A stretch of DNA of 64,000 nucleotides, from NCBI GenBank assembly GCA_907163375.1, contig CAJQUW010009222.1, positions 62,001 through 126,000 of the forward strand. Reading direction: 5' to 3'. The translations under genes were made by a program, and so were the position numbers. This DNA is from Prostheceraeus crozeri. Taxonomy: Eukaryota > Platyhelminthes > Polycladida > Euryleptidae. Positions 43,793-55,205 of the stretch are shown here, piece by piece; within the stretch, counting starts at the first letter, position 1, and each line of letters begins with the position of its first letter. The notes under the pieces are model-generated. The model worked only from the letters and a program-made list of their open reading frames with translations, was not told the origin of the DNA and did not search any database.

Positions 43793-44015
43793 TATCGGCA
43801 GATAAAAAAGGTCAATTTACGTCGTAGATCGATTTCTGATCATAACTGACACCGAAGTATTACGAACATCTTTGGGTGATAATTTTAATTTTGGATGATG
43901 TCCTATCGTAATCTGTGGGAGTGAGCGCTATTTCTTTGAGAACCACATGCGCATGTTTTTCATCAAGTGAAAGAAAGGAACGGTTTGCAGACGATCTGTT
44001 TATGTATTAGAAATA

Positions 44016-44047
44016 TTTCGCAGACAATTACCTGTCTGCATCATCAG
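44016..44047 (-). ncRNA. hammerhead-like motif 4 (CTGATGAT, GCAGACA/TGTCTGC stem, GAAA), minus strand
   Basis: On the minus strand: CTGATGAT, a perfect 7-bp stem GCAGACA/TGTCTGC with a six-base loop, then GAAA. Opposite orientation to motif 3. Overlaps the N-terminal coding part of the PLE. Confidence 0.4.
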
Positions 44048-44591
44048 GCATTGTCACCAAGAAACTGACCAACGCAAATACCACGAAAAGAAACTCAAAC
44101 TGCCTAATGTTTCAAGTCACAAGATTGACTCTTCGTGGTCTTCGAAACCTGTGTCTTCAAACGAGGAAAACGTTTCAAAGAACGGTTTGAAATTTTCCAT
44201 TCCTCCGAAAAGGATCAAATGTCATTGCGTCTGTGGAGTCCGGTGTCGACAGTGGCGGCGCCAAGGGGTTACATACGATTTGCTCATTGACTTGACGACT
44301 ACATCAACATTAAAAAACTTATGCGTCTTATAGAATCTGAGTCATGTCAGTCTTATTCTATCAATAAAATGTTTGTGAGACGCAGTGTCGACATGTGCAC
44401 GCAGGCCGCAGAGCAGAAGGATCTGATATCAATAGCAACTGACACATAACGCTGTGGTTTGTGTGCACGAATGAAGGATCGCATTTCGTTACAATCAGTG
44501 ACGATGACGAATACTTTATTGTTCGATTGAGGGTGCCCTTTCATTGGCCTTGCGAGTTCTGAAGACAGGAATACAGAGATCTGAAGACAGG

Positions 44592-45137
44592 AATCTTTGA
44601 TAATTAGTCCGGCAGCCAGAGCGAGTTTCTGCAGGGAACGAGGCCGAAAATGAGACTTTCACAGAATGATCTACACCCTATGCCTACTACGAATCGGCAC
44701 GTCTGCCAAGTTCTAGCGAGCTCCTCTTTTTGTCAGACTAATTCAAAGAAAAACACATGTAAATCCAATGGGACACAGATTGCAGTTTTTGGCTAAAATG
44801 AAATTTTGTATGTTTTCTCTGATTAAACGAAAAGTACTAATCCCAGAGTCATAATTTTTGGCATGGAATGTCTTCAGGTCATTTCCTATGATGTGCATGT
44901 GCTTTTATCATGCATCTAATCGGAAATGTATGTGAGAATGAGGTTGAATGTGGATAAAGTTGCTCAAAACGTCTATGTTTGCCGACAGTAAGAGGCTCGC
45001 CAAATCTAAATGTCTTTAGCTACATAGACAGGGGTGTATGAAAATGAAAGGAAATGACCTGAAGACATAAGTCTCATTTTCGGCCTCGTTCCCTGCAGAA
45101 ACTCGTTTTGACTGCCGGATTAATTATCAAAGATTGA
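44592..45137. mobile_element. foldback/MITE with about 70-bp inverted ends
   Basis: AATCTTTGATAATTAGTCCG at the left is mirrored by the right end AATCTTTGATAATTAATCCG (read in reverse), and the match continues through GAGTTTCTGCAGGGAACGAG and GGCCGAAAATGAGACT. About 545 bp, no coding. It sits within the PLE, just before the AAGAAAGATCCAACGC of its RT part. I could not fix a target duplication. Confidence 0.75.
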
Positions 45138-45281
45138 AGAAAGATCCAACGCAAGCATGTGAACGCAAATTGAATTCTGTTTTACTGAATCTGAAGAAAG
45201 CTATTGCTTTGTATTACTCTCCACGAAGCACTGATGCTCTGTGTCCCAGGATCAATGGACTTCTCAAATTGCACAAAGTGA

Positions 45282-46574
45282 ATATTCCTCTGCGTGCCAT
45301 CGTTTCCATTATCAATTCTGCTACGTATGAAGTATCAAAATATTTGTGTATATTCCTCTGCGTGCCATCGTTTCCATTATCAATTCTGCTACGTATGAAG
45401 TATCAAAATATTTGTGTGTATTCCTCTGCGTGCCATCGTTTCCATTATCAATTCTGCTACGTATGAAGTATCAAAATATTTGTGTATATTCCTCTGCGTG
45501 CCATCGTTTCCATTATCAATTCTGCTACGTATGAAGTATCAAAATATTTGTGTATATTCCTCTGCGTGTCATCGTTTCCATTATCAATTCTGCTACGTAT
45601 GAAGTATCAAAATATTTGTGTGTATTCCTCTGCGTGTCATCGTTTCCATTATCAATTCTGCTACGTATGAAGTATCAAAATATTTGTGTGTATTCCTCTG
45701 CGTGCCATCGTTTCCATTATCAATTCTGCTACGTATGAAGTATCAAAATATTTGTGTATATTCCTCTGTGTGCCATCGTTTCCATTATCAATTCTGCTAC
45801 GTATGAAGTATCAAAATATTTGAGTATATTCCTCTGCGTGCCATCGTTTCCATTATCAATTCTGCTACGTATGAAGTATCAAAATATTTGTGTATATTCC
45901 TCTGCGTGCCATCGTTTCCATTATCAATTCTGCTACGTATGAAGTATCAAAATATTTGTGTATATTCCTCTGCGTGCCATCGTTTCCATTATCAATTCTG
46001 CTACGTATGAAGTATCAAAATATTTGTGTATATTCCTCTGCGTGCCATCGTTTCCATTATCAATTCTGCTACGTATGAAGTATCAAAATATTTGTGTATA
46101 TTCCTCTGCGTGCCATCGTTTCCATTATCAATTCTGGTACGTATGAAGTATCAAAATATTTGTGTGTATTCCTCTGCGTGCCATCGCTTCCATTATCAAT
46201 TCTGCTACGTATGAAGTATCAAAATATTTGTGTATATTCCTCTGCGTGCCATCGTTTCCATTATCAATTCTGGTACGTATGAAGTATCAAAATATTTGTG
46301 TATATTCCTCTGCGTGCCATCGTTTCCATTATCAATTCTGCTACGTATGAAGTATCAAAATATTTGTGTATATTCCTGTGCGTGCCATCGTTTCCATTAT
46401 CAATTCTGCTACGTATGAAGTATCAAAATATTTGTGTATATTCCTCTGCGTGCCATCGTTTCCATTATCAATTCTGCTACGTATGAAGTATCAAAATATT
46501 TGTGTGTATTCCTCTGCGTGCCATCGTTTCCATTATCAATTCTGCTACGTATGAAGTATCAAAATATTTGTGTG
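45282..46574 (+). repeat. 68-bp tandem array, 19 units, arising from PLE reverse transcriptase sequence
   Basis: Unit ATTCCTCTGCGTGCCATCGT... with period 68, unit starts from 45284 to 46508 (18 spacings of exactly 68). Each unit encodes IPLRAIVSIINSATYEVSKY in one frame, a conserved PLE RT stretch. The first unit joins the upstream RT frame and the last continues into the downstream one. Units differ at only one or two bases (CTGCGTGCC/CTGCGTGTC; CTGCTACG/CTGGTACG). Ladders of 62-codon open frames here are by-products. Confidence 0.95.
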
Positions 46575-46959
46575 ATCTCATCTCACCGTTAGTCAATAAT
46601 TCTGATTTCTGTGCTCGAAACTCGTTCGAATTCGTTGAATTCTTTGAGTGCTTCTTAGCGTCCACATGATGTCATGATATCTTGCGATGTGAAAGCGCTA
46701 TTTACATGGACTCCCATTGATTTGGCACTTGAAGTCACTAATGAAAGAGTGTTGAATAATTCATCGTTGTCCCAACGTACACTATTGACTGTCCCGGACA
46801 TTCTGACATTACAGAACTCTGCCTAAATGCTACATATTTTCTTTTTGACAATACTTAATACCAACAAACATTCCGTTGTCCAATGGACAGCCCGGTTTCA
46901 GTTGTTCTGTCAAATTTAGTAGTGGAAAGTATTGATGAACGCATTAACCCTATCAGAAC

Positions 46960-47850
46960 CGAGGGTGGGTGCACAAAGTCTCCTCCTATCTATTTGTTCT
47001 TATATCTCCTAAAATAAGTTAGATAGAAGTTCAATTTTTTGTTTGTCTGTATGTTGAACTTTCAGTAAAAATTTGGGCAAAATTGACTTACTATAAGATC
47101 AGTTTTAAAGGTCCTTTTTAAAAGTACTTTTTAGAAAATTGATGGTTTTCATTTAGAGTAACATTGAATATTTGATATAATGTTTCTGTATCATATTTAC
47201 ATGGTATTTATGCATGTGCAATTCAAGATTGTTAACATACATTCATCTTATCTCCCAAAATGAGTGCATGTAATGTACATGTAAATGTTAAATGTGAAAA
47301 AATGAAGTTTTGATGTGAATGTTTAGATATGATGCCCACAGAATAATGCAAAATATATATCACAATTCGAAAGATTGCATTCGGAATGTATCACAACCTC
47401 GTCATTACAACGAGACATTTGTAAAGGTAGAAGAATGCAATGATACATGGAAAGACATTATTTACGTTCAAATTTCAAATTGCTATTTGTAGTGCTAAAA
47501 CTATCGTAGAATATAACACCTATAGATGTGCTTGAGTAAAAGTTTGCAGAAATACTTTAGTTGTAATGAACAATTTTGGAAGAGTCAATGAATATACATA
47601 CATGCAGAATCATGAAAAATGAAAAAATTGGAAATGCAAATTTTTAATTTGAATTTTTGGCATCAAAGTCTTCGAATCATGCAAAATAGGCAATATCATT
47701 CGAAAAAGGAGACTCGAAATATTTAGGACGATAATGAGCAAAGAGCTTCTCAGCTGAACAACAGCCATGACCTGCTCTCCGCGAATGGTTATCCTGCACC
47801 TCTTATTCACCGTAATTCTTCTCGTGATCCTTGTGAGCATAAAAAGCGTT
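46960..47850. other. insertion-like stretch inside the PLE, no gene
   Basis: About 900 bases separating the RT and nuclease parts of the PLE; AT-rich, no coding motif. Its edges are set only by loss of PLE similarity. Confidence 0.4.
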
Positions 47851-48445
47851 TTCCGGACAAAAAGTGATAATTCCTTGCATCATTAAAGTCTCCGAATCTG
47901 TTTCAGCGTTACTTGGTCGCTTTGATATATCTGTCTTTCATAAACCCGTTTGTAAAATAACGACTCCTAGAAGACAAAGTGAATCCTCATTCTTCTACGG
48001 GTGTCGTATATAAAATTCCTTTCAACGACTGTGATAAGTCACATGCAGGGCAAACAGGCAACAGTTTCTGTACGCGCATGAATCAAAATAAAGCGGCCTT
48101 CCGTTTATAGCATCCTCCTGAAAAATCGGCACTTGCTGAGCACGCTCTGGGAGAGAAGCAGACAATTGGTTGGGATTCATCCCTAATTCTTTGTCGTGAG
48201 TCACAGTACAAAAAACGGATTTTTCTTGAGGCGTGGCATACCAAAAGAAGCGTCTGTATGAATAGATGTGACCTATTTCCTCCGTCCTTATATAAAGAAT
48301 TTTAACCTTCTGGTCATCGTTGTTTTTACTTTCAGTTTTGTTCTTACTTCAGTGCTTTACGACCAATTTACTTCATTTCCTGTCATTGTGGTTGTCATGG
48401 TGTACCCGTAGATGTATTGTTGATGTGATTGGCAGCATTTGCATT

Positions 48446-48927
48446 CCCGCCGAGCAAAAAGTCATCCGGCGGAAGTCCGCTGGATGTCTTTTTGGTGTCC
48501 GTTCGCGGTCAGTTAACGGATAGTAAACGGTGGACAAATTTTGTCTGCCGAGGACATCACAAGGACATAGGGCGGAAATGAAAGGACAAAGAACGGGTAG
48601 CCTAAGGCATAGAACGGACTTCAAAGGAACAATAGCGGACATTATTTGTCCGCATTAAAATAATCTGACGGACAGTTGACGGATATGATGAATGCGCGGA
48701 TTCTGAACGGACTGACCACAGATAACCAACGGACTAATTACGGATTCTGACGGACTAATTATGGACTCTGACGGACTAATTATGGACTCTGACGGACTAA
48801 ATACGGATTCTGACGGACTAAATACCGATTCTACCGGACTAATTATGGACTCTGACGGACTAAGTACGGATTTCAACGGACAAGTTTAAGATCGTCGACG
48901 GGTAGCGAACGGACAGGTTACTTGGGA
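48446..48927. mobile_element. non-autonomous element with 21-bp CGGAC-type repeats
   Basis: About 480 bases dominated by GACGGACTAATTATGGACTCT-like units (about eight in 48715-48880) and other GTCCG/CGGAC words. It ends GGACAGGTTACTTGGGA, whose reverse (TCCCAAGTAACC) resembles the TCCCAAGCAACC that opens the CACGTG-rich block at 6888. A related terminus family is inferred. No coding. Confidence 0.5.
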
Positions 48928-50113
48928 TAAGCGGGTCCTGTACGAGCTAACTACGGAACAGTTACAGATAAATTGCCAATGTTTCACTGATGTTGAACGA
49001 ATTGGCTACAAATATCTAGCGCTTCCGGAAATATAGACAGGTAAGTCATATTATAATCGGCAATTCAATTAAAATACATTAAACAAAGTGGTCGTCTCAC
49101 GAAGCTATCCAATTTGTTTGTAAAATTTCAAGGAAAACCAACAACTTTACACGAGATATCTGTTGAGCACCAGAGACGACAAATTGAGAAATATGTATAC
49201 CAACAATTAACATTCGTTAAACAAATAACAAGGGTAAAACAATTATCGACTGGTCTGGAAAGCTTGTAAACTTGCCAAAATGGGAATATGTCAACATTCA
49301 TGGGCAATCGCAATGTTACTATTAGCCTATTGGTAGTCTTATTGTGCGAAGTTACATGTTTTTCTAAGGCAGCCGTTTTACTAGTAGGTATGAGAAGAAA
49401 ATCATTTTATTTTCATACTAGACGGATTATGCAAATCTTTATTTCATAATTTAAAACAGGATAAATAATTGCATATCCAATTTTAAATGTTAACCTATCA
49501 AATGAAGTACAAGCATCATCCTACAAATGGCACACGAAAAAACTTATCATTGACCTTCATACCCAAAACATACTATTGTATGATATCATATAGGCCTAAT
49601 AGCGTACGTACGAAGAATACGTTTATTCAACATTGAAACAGTAACTGTCGAATGGCGTTTGAAATGATAAGTCACACAGAATTTTTCCCTTTTGGCAACG
49701 ATTACAAACTTCCCATGCATTACTGTAATGTAATGTGTGAGTGGAAATGATTGAAGTTTCGTACAGAAATACATATGATCAAAACTCATATAAAAAAGAA
49801 TTACTAGATTGATAAATGAACAATGGACGACAAGTTGATGTAAAACGATGAATGTGAGTATATAAAACAATAGAATGCACCTTTATCATAACGTACCCAG
49901 TACAAGAAAACACTAGCATCACCTCAAGTGAAGCACATCTTGCATAAAATACCGACGGAAAGATTTTAAGAAGTGATCATAGATATTAATTATAGCAATG
50001 TGAATGTAATTCGAATGTCTGTGAGCTACACTTCTTCGTAAAGTTCATGAACTAATACAATTTCTGAGATTCTTCTTCCCTCTGTTCATCGGAGTCAGGC
50101 ATTGCCGTTTGAT
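48928..50113. other. no gene recognised
   Basis: AT-rich, short frames only. It would contain the 3' untranslated region of the minus-strand exon at 50114. Confidence 0.4.
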
Positions 50114-50476
50114 TTAATTGTGACACTCGTTCTTTCGACGCTTTTCGATCACACGTGACACCACTTGATCATAATTTCCGGCCAGGTTTGCACATACTCG
50201 TATTACGGATATCACAACTTGATAAAGTGTCGGAAAAGATGTTGGAAAACATCTCTTCGAGAATTTCCACTTTGAAAACTTGTCGTCTCGGATGAAAAAT
50301 TGCATCAACTCGTCCGGTGCAATGAGTCGGCACACTTTGCGAGTAACTAACAACGGTTGAACCTGAGATGATTAGTTGATTTGTGGAGAAATTAGTGCTT
50401 TCAGAACGAAGGCGTCCAGGGCGGTTTGCAATCTCACACGTTCCAGCTTCACCAACTTTTCTTCCAAGGAATTGAA
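50114..50476 (-). pseudogene. host-like terminal exon with one in-frame stop
   Basis: On the minus strand the acceptor CTTCTTAATTTCAG is followed at 50476 by FNSLEEKLVKLERVRLQTAL, DAFVLKALISPQIN, one TAA, then SSQVQPLLVTRKVCRLIAPD to VVSRVIEKRRKNECHN and a terminal stop. Frame, composition and splice site look like a real gene's last exon. The internal TAA could be a CAA-to-TAA change, or the protein may end there. A helical N-terminal part is visible; no family recognised. A possible preceding exon is at 51076-51142. Confidence 0.4.
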
Positions 50477-51075
50477 CTGAAATTAAGAAGTTTACTGAAA
50501 TCACCTTAATCACTGAAGAGTGGATATTTTTGATAATCATCATTGCATGTGTTAGAGGGGAAATTATTACGAGAATTCGAGTGATACATGGTAGGTGATT
50601 TGACACAAATTTTGTGAAAACGCTGCCACTGCTTAATGAATAAAAGAAAAGTGCTGATATTACAACCAGTGTGTCATCAATACCTAAAAATTCTTGAAAG
50701 TTTCATTCATACATGGTTAATAGAATCTATATTTTTGTAATCATAGCAAGGTATGATTTGGCATACGAGTAGGGAGACTTGGGGACTTAAGACTTTACGG
50801 CTCTTTTAAGTTAAATTAGCTTTCATTTGACTTAATAGTAGTGATGTGAGCGATCAACCAATCGCTAATCGGTTCATTCTATACATTCTAAAGAAACATG
50901 ACTGCAAATAGAAATTAATTAGGAAATTTCCGAGCTCACCATTGTGTCCATATCGTTGATGCAGAAGACATGTATCTAGTGACAATGGCAGATGGAAGTA
51001 AGTCGACAACATTGAGCTGTTTTTCGTTGTCTGCCTGTTGGGGTCTGGAATACTAATGGCCACGACTAGGACTCA

Positions 51076-51142
51076 CCAAGATCATCACAGGAAACCAATT
51101 TTCCATTGAATGTAGTGCAAATTCAGACCTGTATTCAGGCTG
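51076..51142 (-). CDS. possible exon upstream of the 50476 exon (weak)
   Basis: Minus strand, between an acceptor-like ATTTTCTAG and a donor CTTG|GTGAGTCC. It reads QPEYRSEFALHSMENWFPVM then IL, and leaves in phase 0, as the 50476 exon needs. Too short to be sure. Confidence 0.25.
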
Positions 51143-53022
51143 ACTAGAAAATTATTCACGGCATAAGATGTACAGTTCAGTTAATTTAAGGCTTATTTAT
51201 TTCTATTCATTTTCTTTAGAAATTACAAAAGTAACCTGTGGGCAGCAACAATAAATTTATTAGGTATATCTGTGACTGCGATCTCACGTTTAGCAACATG
51301 TCAATCCTACATTTTACCTGACACCTCCCGCATTGCACGAATTTGTCTACGCTATTCAATCATAACAAGAAACAAAAAACTTGCGTTTGTAAAAATGTTG
51401 GGGTGGGCTTTCTGTGATTTGATGAATACGTGACTTAACAAACTAATTCTACATGACTTTTCTGAACAGAAAAACGAACCCCGCGTCTTTGCTTGTGATC
51501 ATGTAGTTAAGTTGTTTCTTTGTAATGGCATGTGGCCTGATGGCTATGGTTATATGTTGCTGTGCCTAACCAGTGCCCGGCATGTAACCACTCTCCCAGA
51601 AGCGCAAGGAGATTGGTAATTTCCCTTTTTGGATTATCAATATTATCATTAGTTGCTCAACATTGTTCAAATCTTTCAAACCATTACTGAATTGAATCTA
51701 CGACGGTTATATCAATTGGTTCTAACGCACGCTCGGCCATATTGTGACGCCAATTTGCTACGTATTGAAATTTATTGAATAATGAATTGGATTATCGAAT
51801 GCGAGAAATATTAGCGGAATGCCGATAGATGAGGAAATGTACCAATTGTTCTGACCCAATGCAATGATCTCAGCAGTCATTCGAAGTAAATTATATTTGC
51901 TGAAGTTATAGTAAAGATGACATTAAGCAAGGATTTTAGAAACGACAGTCACAAGCGGAAGCGGATAAATCGAAAGTCTATTTTGAAAACCGATTTGTTT
52001 TATAGGTTGTTAGACGTGTAGTTGACAACAATAATTAATACAGATAAACAATGAGTGCTTGTTTACTCTTGTGACGTGTCCGACGACTAGAGGCAAACGG
52101 GCAAAGCGTGACATTCGCTTTCCTGGACCAACAATCAAGATAGCGATGTAACCAAGGAAATCCGTCTTTTCGCCTCCTTTAAGTCAATAAGACTAGCATA
52201 GACATCGGATTACATTACTAGGACTAGACCGGACACCGCCCATCTAATACACTATCAGCTGATGGCCACAAGGCTGCAGTTCCTAGCGACAGGCTTTAAT
52301 TCAGGAAATTGTTTTACTGTGCTATTTGTGTGCATATTTAATTAGCGAAAATTTCATTAAATTAATATTTACGCGAAGTTTTATGGAAATTCAAGAAAGA
52401 ATGTGAATGGAAAAATTTGGAAGCAACTGAGTACGGAAGTTTTGCTACGAAAAGATGGATCAGTGGAGCAATTTTGCTATAAGTTCGATTAGGAAAAATT
52501 ATGATAATAAGAAATGCGAAATTTTTCTTGAAATTGACGATGTGGAACACTTTTTAACGAAATGCTAAAAGTCCCAAAATGAAAAACAATATTGTAACAC
52601 AGAAGGATCATAATTTGAAACAATATTAGGAATCAAAGTATTCGACCAATATTCGAAAACTCAAATTTTTGAAAATCATCCCTCTTGTTTCCCACATGCC
52701 TAGACGGTATGTTCATTTTTGAGTAGCATAGAACGTGTAAAACATCAAACAGAAAATATGTTTTCTGACATGAGTCTCAAAGTATGTTTAACTTAAAATG
52801 AAGCTGATTCAATTACCATGGAAATTTGCAGTGACACTTCTTAGTCATCGTACAAAAGTCCGAAAATTATTCATATTTTGACTCAATTTTTGGGTTTGTA
52901 AAAGCTGTTGCATGAAACGATAAAGGATTAATCAATCAGGATAGACTACAAGTTTAATGAATTATCGGATATGAAAATACTAAGAGGGGAAGTATTCTAA
53001 ATCCATTTTCTGTATATTCCAG
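51143..53022. other. no gene recognised
   Basis: AT-rich, short frames. Ends at a splice-acceptor-like TTCTGTATATTCCAG. Confidence 0.4.
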
Positions 53023-53260
53023 GATGTCCATTAATAAAGTGATTAAGTTACAAGAGTTCAATAAGATTACCTCAAGAGATTACAATTCTCCGAACGCAGA
53101 TGTACAAAAATTGTTCATTGCCACTTGTACAAGTCTGATGCTGCGTAGCTCCGCTATAGTCAGGGATTGTATCCGAAATAGCACCGGAGTGGAGTATTTC
53201 AACTCCGACACAAATCCACTGACACAACAGAAGAAATACAACAAAAAAGCATCAACATGA
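53023..53260 (+). CDS. possible terminal exon, unknown protein (weak)
   Basis: Acceptor TTCTGTATATTCCAG ends at 53022; then GATGTCCATTAATAAAG opens a 78-codon frame (MSINKVIKLQEFNKITSRDY to QQKKYNKKAST) with a stop at 53260. Polar composition, no domain recognised. It could be a last exon in phase 2, or chance. Confidence 0.3.
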
Positions 53261-53665
53261 TTCTTAATTACATTACCATTTCAATAGTATCATAATATGA
53301 TGCCTTTCCAAGTATAAATTATACACGCCATGTTTAATAGATTAGATTTAGTGTTGATTAGACTATGCTACCTAACGACATCATTCAAATTTAGTAAAGA
53401 GTTATATTCATTTGCTGTCAATGCAAATACTTTGCTCTAGAAATACACATTCACTTCGTTTAAATTGTGTAAGAATTGACACATCCGCAGCAGAAGTAAA
53501 TAAGGAAATATCAGAATCACCAAATTTAATGTAGGCATGCATAAAGCCATATCAAATGATGCTTTCACAACCGGTTGTTCGAATCCATCAAACACAATGA
53601 AATGGTGTTCCTTTGGTGGGTACAGTGATTGCTTCGAGTTGATGACACTTTTGACTGAAAAATAG

Positions 53666-54514
53666 CTTCACCTAGATTGTCACACTGACATGTAAATATA
53701 CTTCACCTAGATTGTCACACTGACATGTAAATATACTTCACCTAGATTGTCACACTGACATGTAAATATACTTCACCTAGATTGTCACACTGACATGTAA
53801 ATATACTTCACCTAGATTGTCACACTGACATGTAAATATACTTCACCTAGATTGTCACACTGACATGTAAATATACTTCACCTAGATTGTCACACTGACA
53901 TGTAAATATACTTCACCTAGATTGTCACACTGACATGTAAATATACTTCACCTAGATTGTCACACTGACATGTAAATATACTTCACCTAGATTGTCACAC
54001 TGACATGTAAATATACTTCACCTAGATTGTCACACTGACATGTAAATATACTTCACCTAGATTGTCACACTGACATGTAAATATACTTCACCTAGATTGT
54101 CACACTGACATGTAAATATACTTCACCTAGATTGTCACACTGACATGTAAATATACTTCACCTAGATTGTCACACTGACATGTAAATATACTTCACCTAG
54201 ATTGTCACACTGACATGTAAATATACTTCACCTAGATTGTCACACTGACATGTAAATATACTTCACCTAGATTGTCACACTGACATGTAAATATACTTCA
54301 CCTAGATTGTCACACTGACATGTAAATATACTTCACCTAGATTGTCACACTGGCATGTAAATATACTTCACCTAGATTGTCACACTGACATGTAAATATA
54401 CTTCACCTAGATTGTCACACTGACATGTAAATATACTTCACCTAGATTGTCACACTGACATGTAAATATACTTCACCTAGATTGTCACACTGGCATGTAA
54501 ATATACTTCACCTA
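53666..54514 (+). repeat. 35-bp satellite array, 24 units plus a partial
   Basis: Unit CTTCACCTAGATTGTCACAC..., period exactly 35, from 53666 to a partial unit at 54506. The units are identical apart from two copies with TGGCATG for TGACATG. Such homogeneity indicates recent amplification or an assembly-compressed satellite. No spacers vary, so it is not a CRISPR array. Confidence 0.95.
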
Positions 54515-54880
54515 CATCAAAGAGAGTTTGGCCATTCCTACAACTTGTGGACGAGTCAAAGTTATAATGAAGAACCAATACTGGACTTTTTCTTGAATAT
54601 TTGCCATTTCTTTCTGAAACTCAACTTGCTTTGATAGGATTTGAGAAATGGTATCTTCAAAGTTATCTATTCTTGAAACGAAATCTTTAATACTATTGCT
54701 CAATTCATTCAGTTGAGAGGAAAATGATGAAATAATACTGGATTTTAGGTCTTCCAAGCGGTTATTCAAGTCACTCGTCGAATTGGACCGCGTCGTCCGC
54801 TTGGGAGTATTGTTATTCATACTTTTATTGAAATCACAAAAAATCAAATTCACACACTCGAAAGGAATCGACCTCAACAC
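54515..54880 (-). mobile_element. LINE ORF1-like coiled-coil remnant
   Basis: Minus-strand MNNNTPKRTTRSNSTSDLNN followed by LEDLKSSIISSFSSQLNELS and a heptad-rich stretch to EFQKEMANIQEKV. This start (basic TPKRTTRS, then a coiled coil) resembles ORF1 proteins of CR1/L2-type LINEs. It is cut off on the 3' side by the 35-bp array. Confidence 0.5.
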
Positions 54881-55085
54881 CTTTCACTTCGAAGCTTAGC
54901 GTTAACACGTTATGCCACTCATCACGGATGTCAGTTGTTGTCTTTGGTATTTGATAATCGGAGAATGGGTCAAATGTGATGCGTTTTGCATGCAGCTGCT
55001 ATTGAAATCACGTGACCTCCCAAGCCGCAGTTGCAGCAACGACCAGTAAATGCAACTCACTTGGAAACCGGAACTAGTCCCTTAG

Positions 55086-55111
55086 ATAATAATAATAATA
55101 ATAATAATAAT
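55086..55111 (+). repeat. (TAA)n microsatellite, 3' tail of the LINE
   Basis: Nine TAA/AAT units. On the LINE's own strand this is an (ATT)n tail, a known kind of non-LTR 3' end. Confidence 0.85.
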
Positions 55112-55205
55112 GTAGCTTTATTCGTACTTCACAACCAGTGGTTATTCAGAAGTAGCGTTACACAAATCATTTATAAAATACATCAGAAGTAGAATCAGAT
55201 AGAAG

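Larger units (their letters stand above)
44000..48310 (+). mobile_element. Penelope-like element, decayed, with an internal foldback element and satellite expansion
   Basis: Plus strand. N-terminal segment: YHEKKLKLPNVSSHKID, then GLKFSIPPKRIKC (about 44070-44230). RT: CPRINGLLKLHKVNIPLRAI (about 45240), SKYLCDLISPLV (about 46555), MISCDVKALFTWTPIDLALE (about 46675), FRCPMDSPVSVVLSNLVVES (about 46880). C-terminal linker: VIIPCIIKVSESVSALLGRF (about 47865), FHKP, then a GIY-YIG nuclease with CNDCDKSHAGQTGNSF-like sequence (about 48020). Interrupted by the foldback element 44592-45137, the 68-bp array, and about 900 bases of other DNA at about 46960-47850. Many frame breaks; the catalytic YxDD segment is missing. 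Confidence 0.8.

Noticed and set aside
19058-44047. Calling the four stem-loops true hammerhead ribozymes
   Set aside because: Each has an extra U between CUGANGA and the stem and I could not identify the third helix and cleavage site, so only a hammerhead-like motif is reported.
45134-46554. Ladder of overlapping 62-codon open frames
   Set aside because: They repeat every 68 bases and encode the same peptide; they are a by-product of the tandem array, not a gene family.
48655-48876. Minus-strand frame with ISPSES repeats
   Set aside because: A translation of the 21-bp repeats of a non-coding element.
53666-54514. Regular 35-bp repeats resembling a CRISPR array
   Set aside because: There are no variable spacers; the repeats are head-to-tail without gaps and the genome is eukaryotic.
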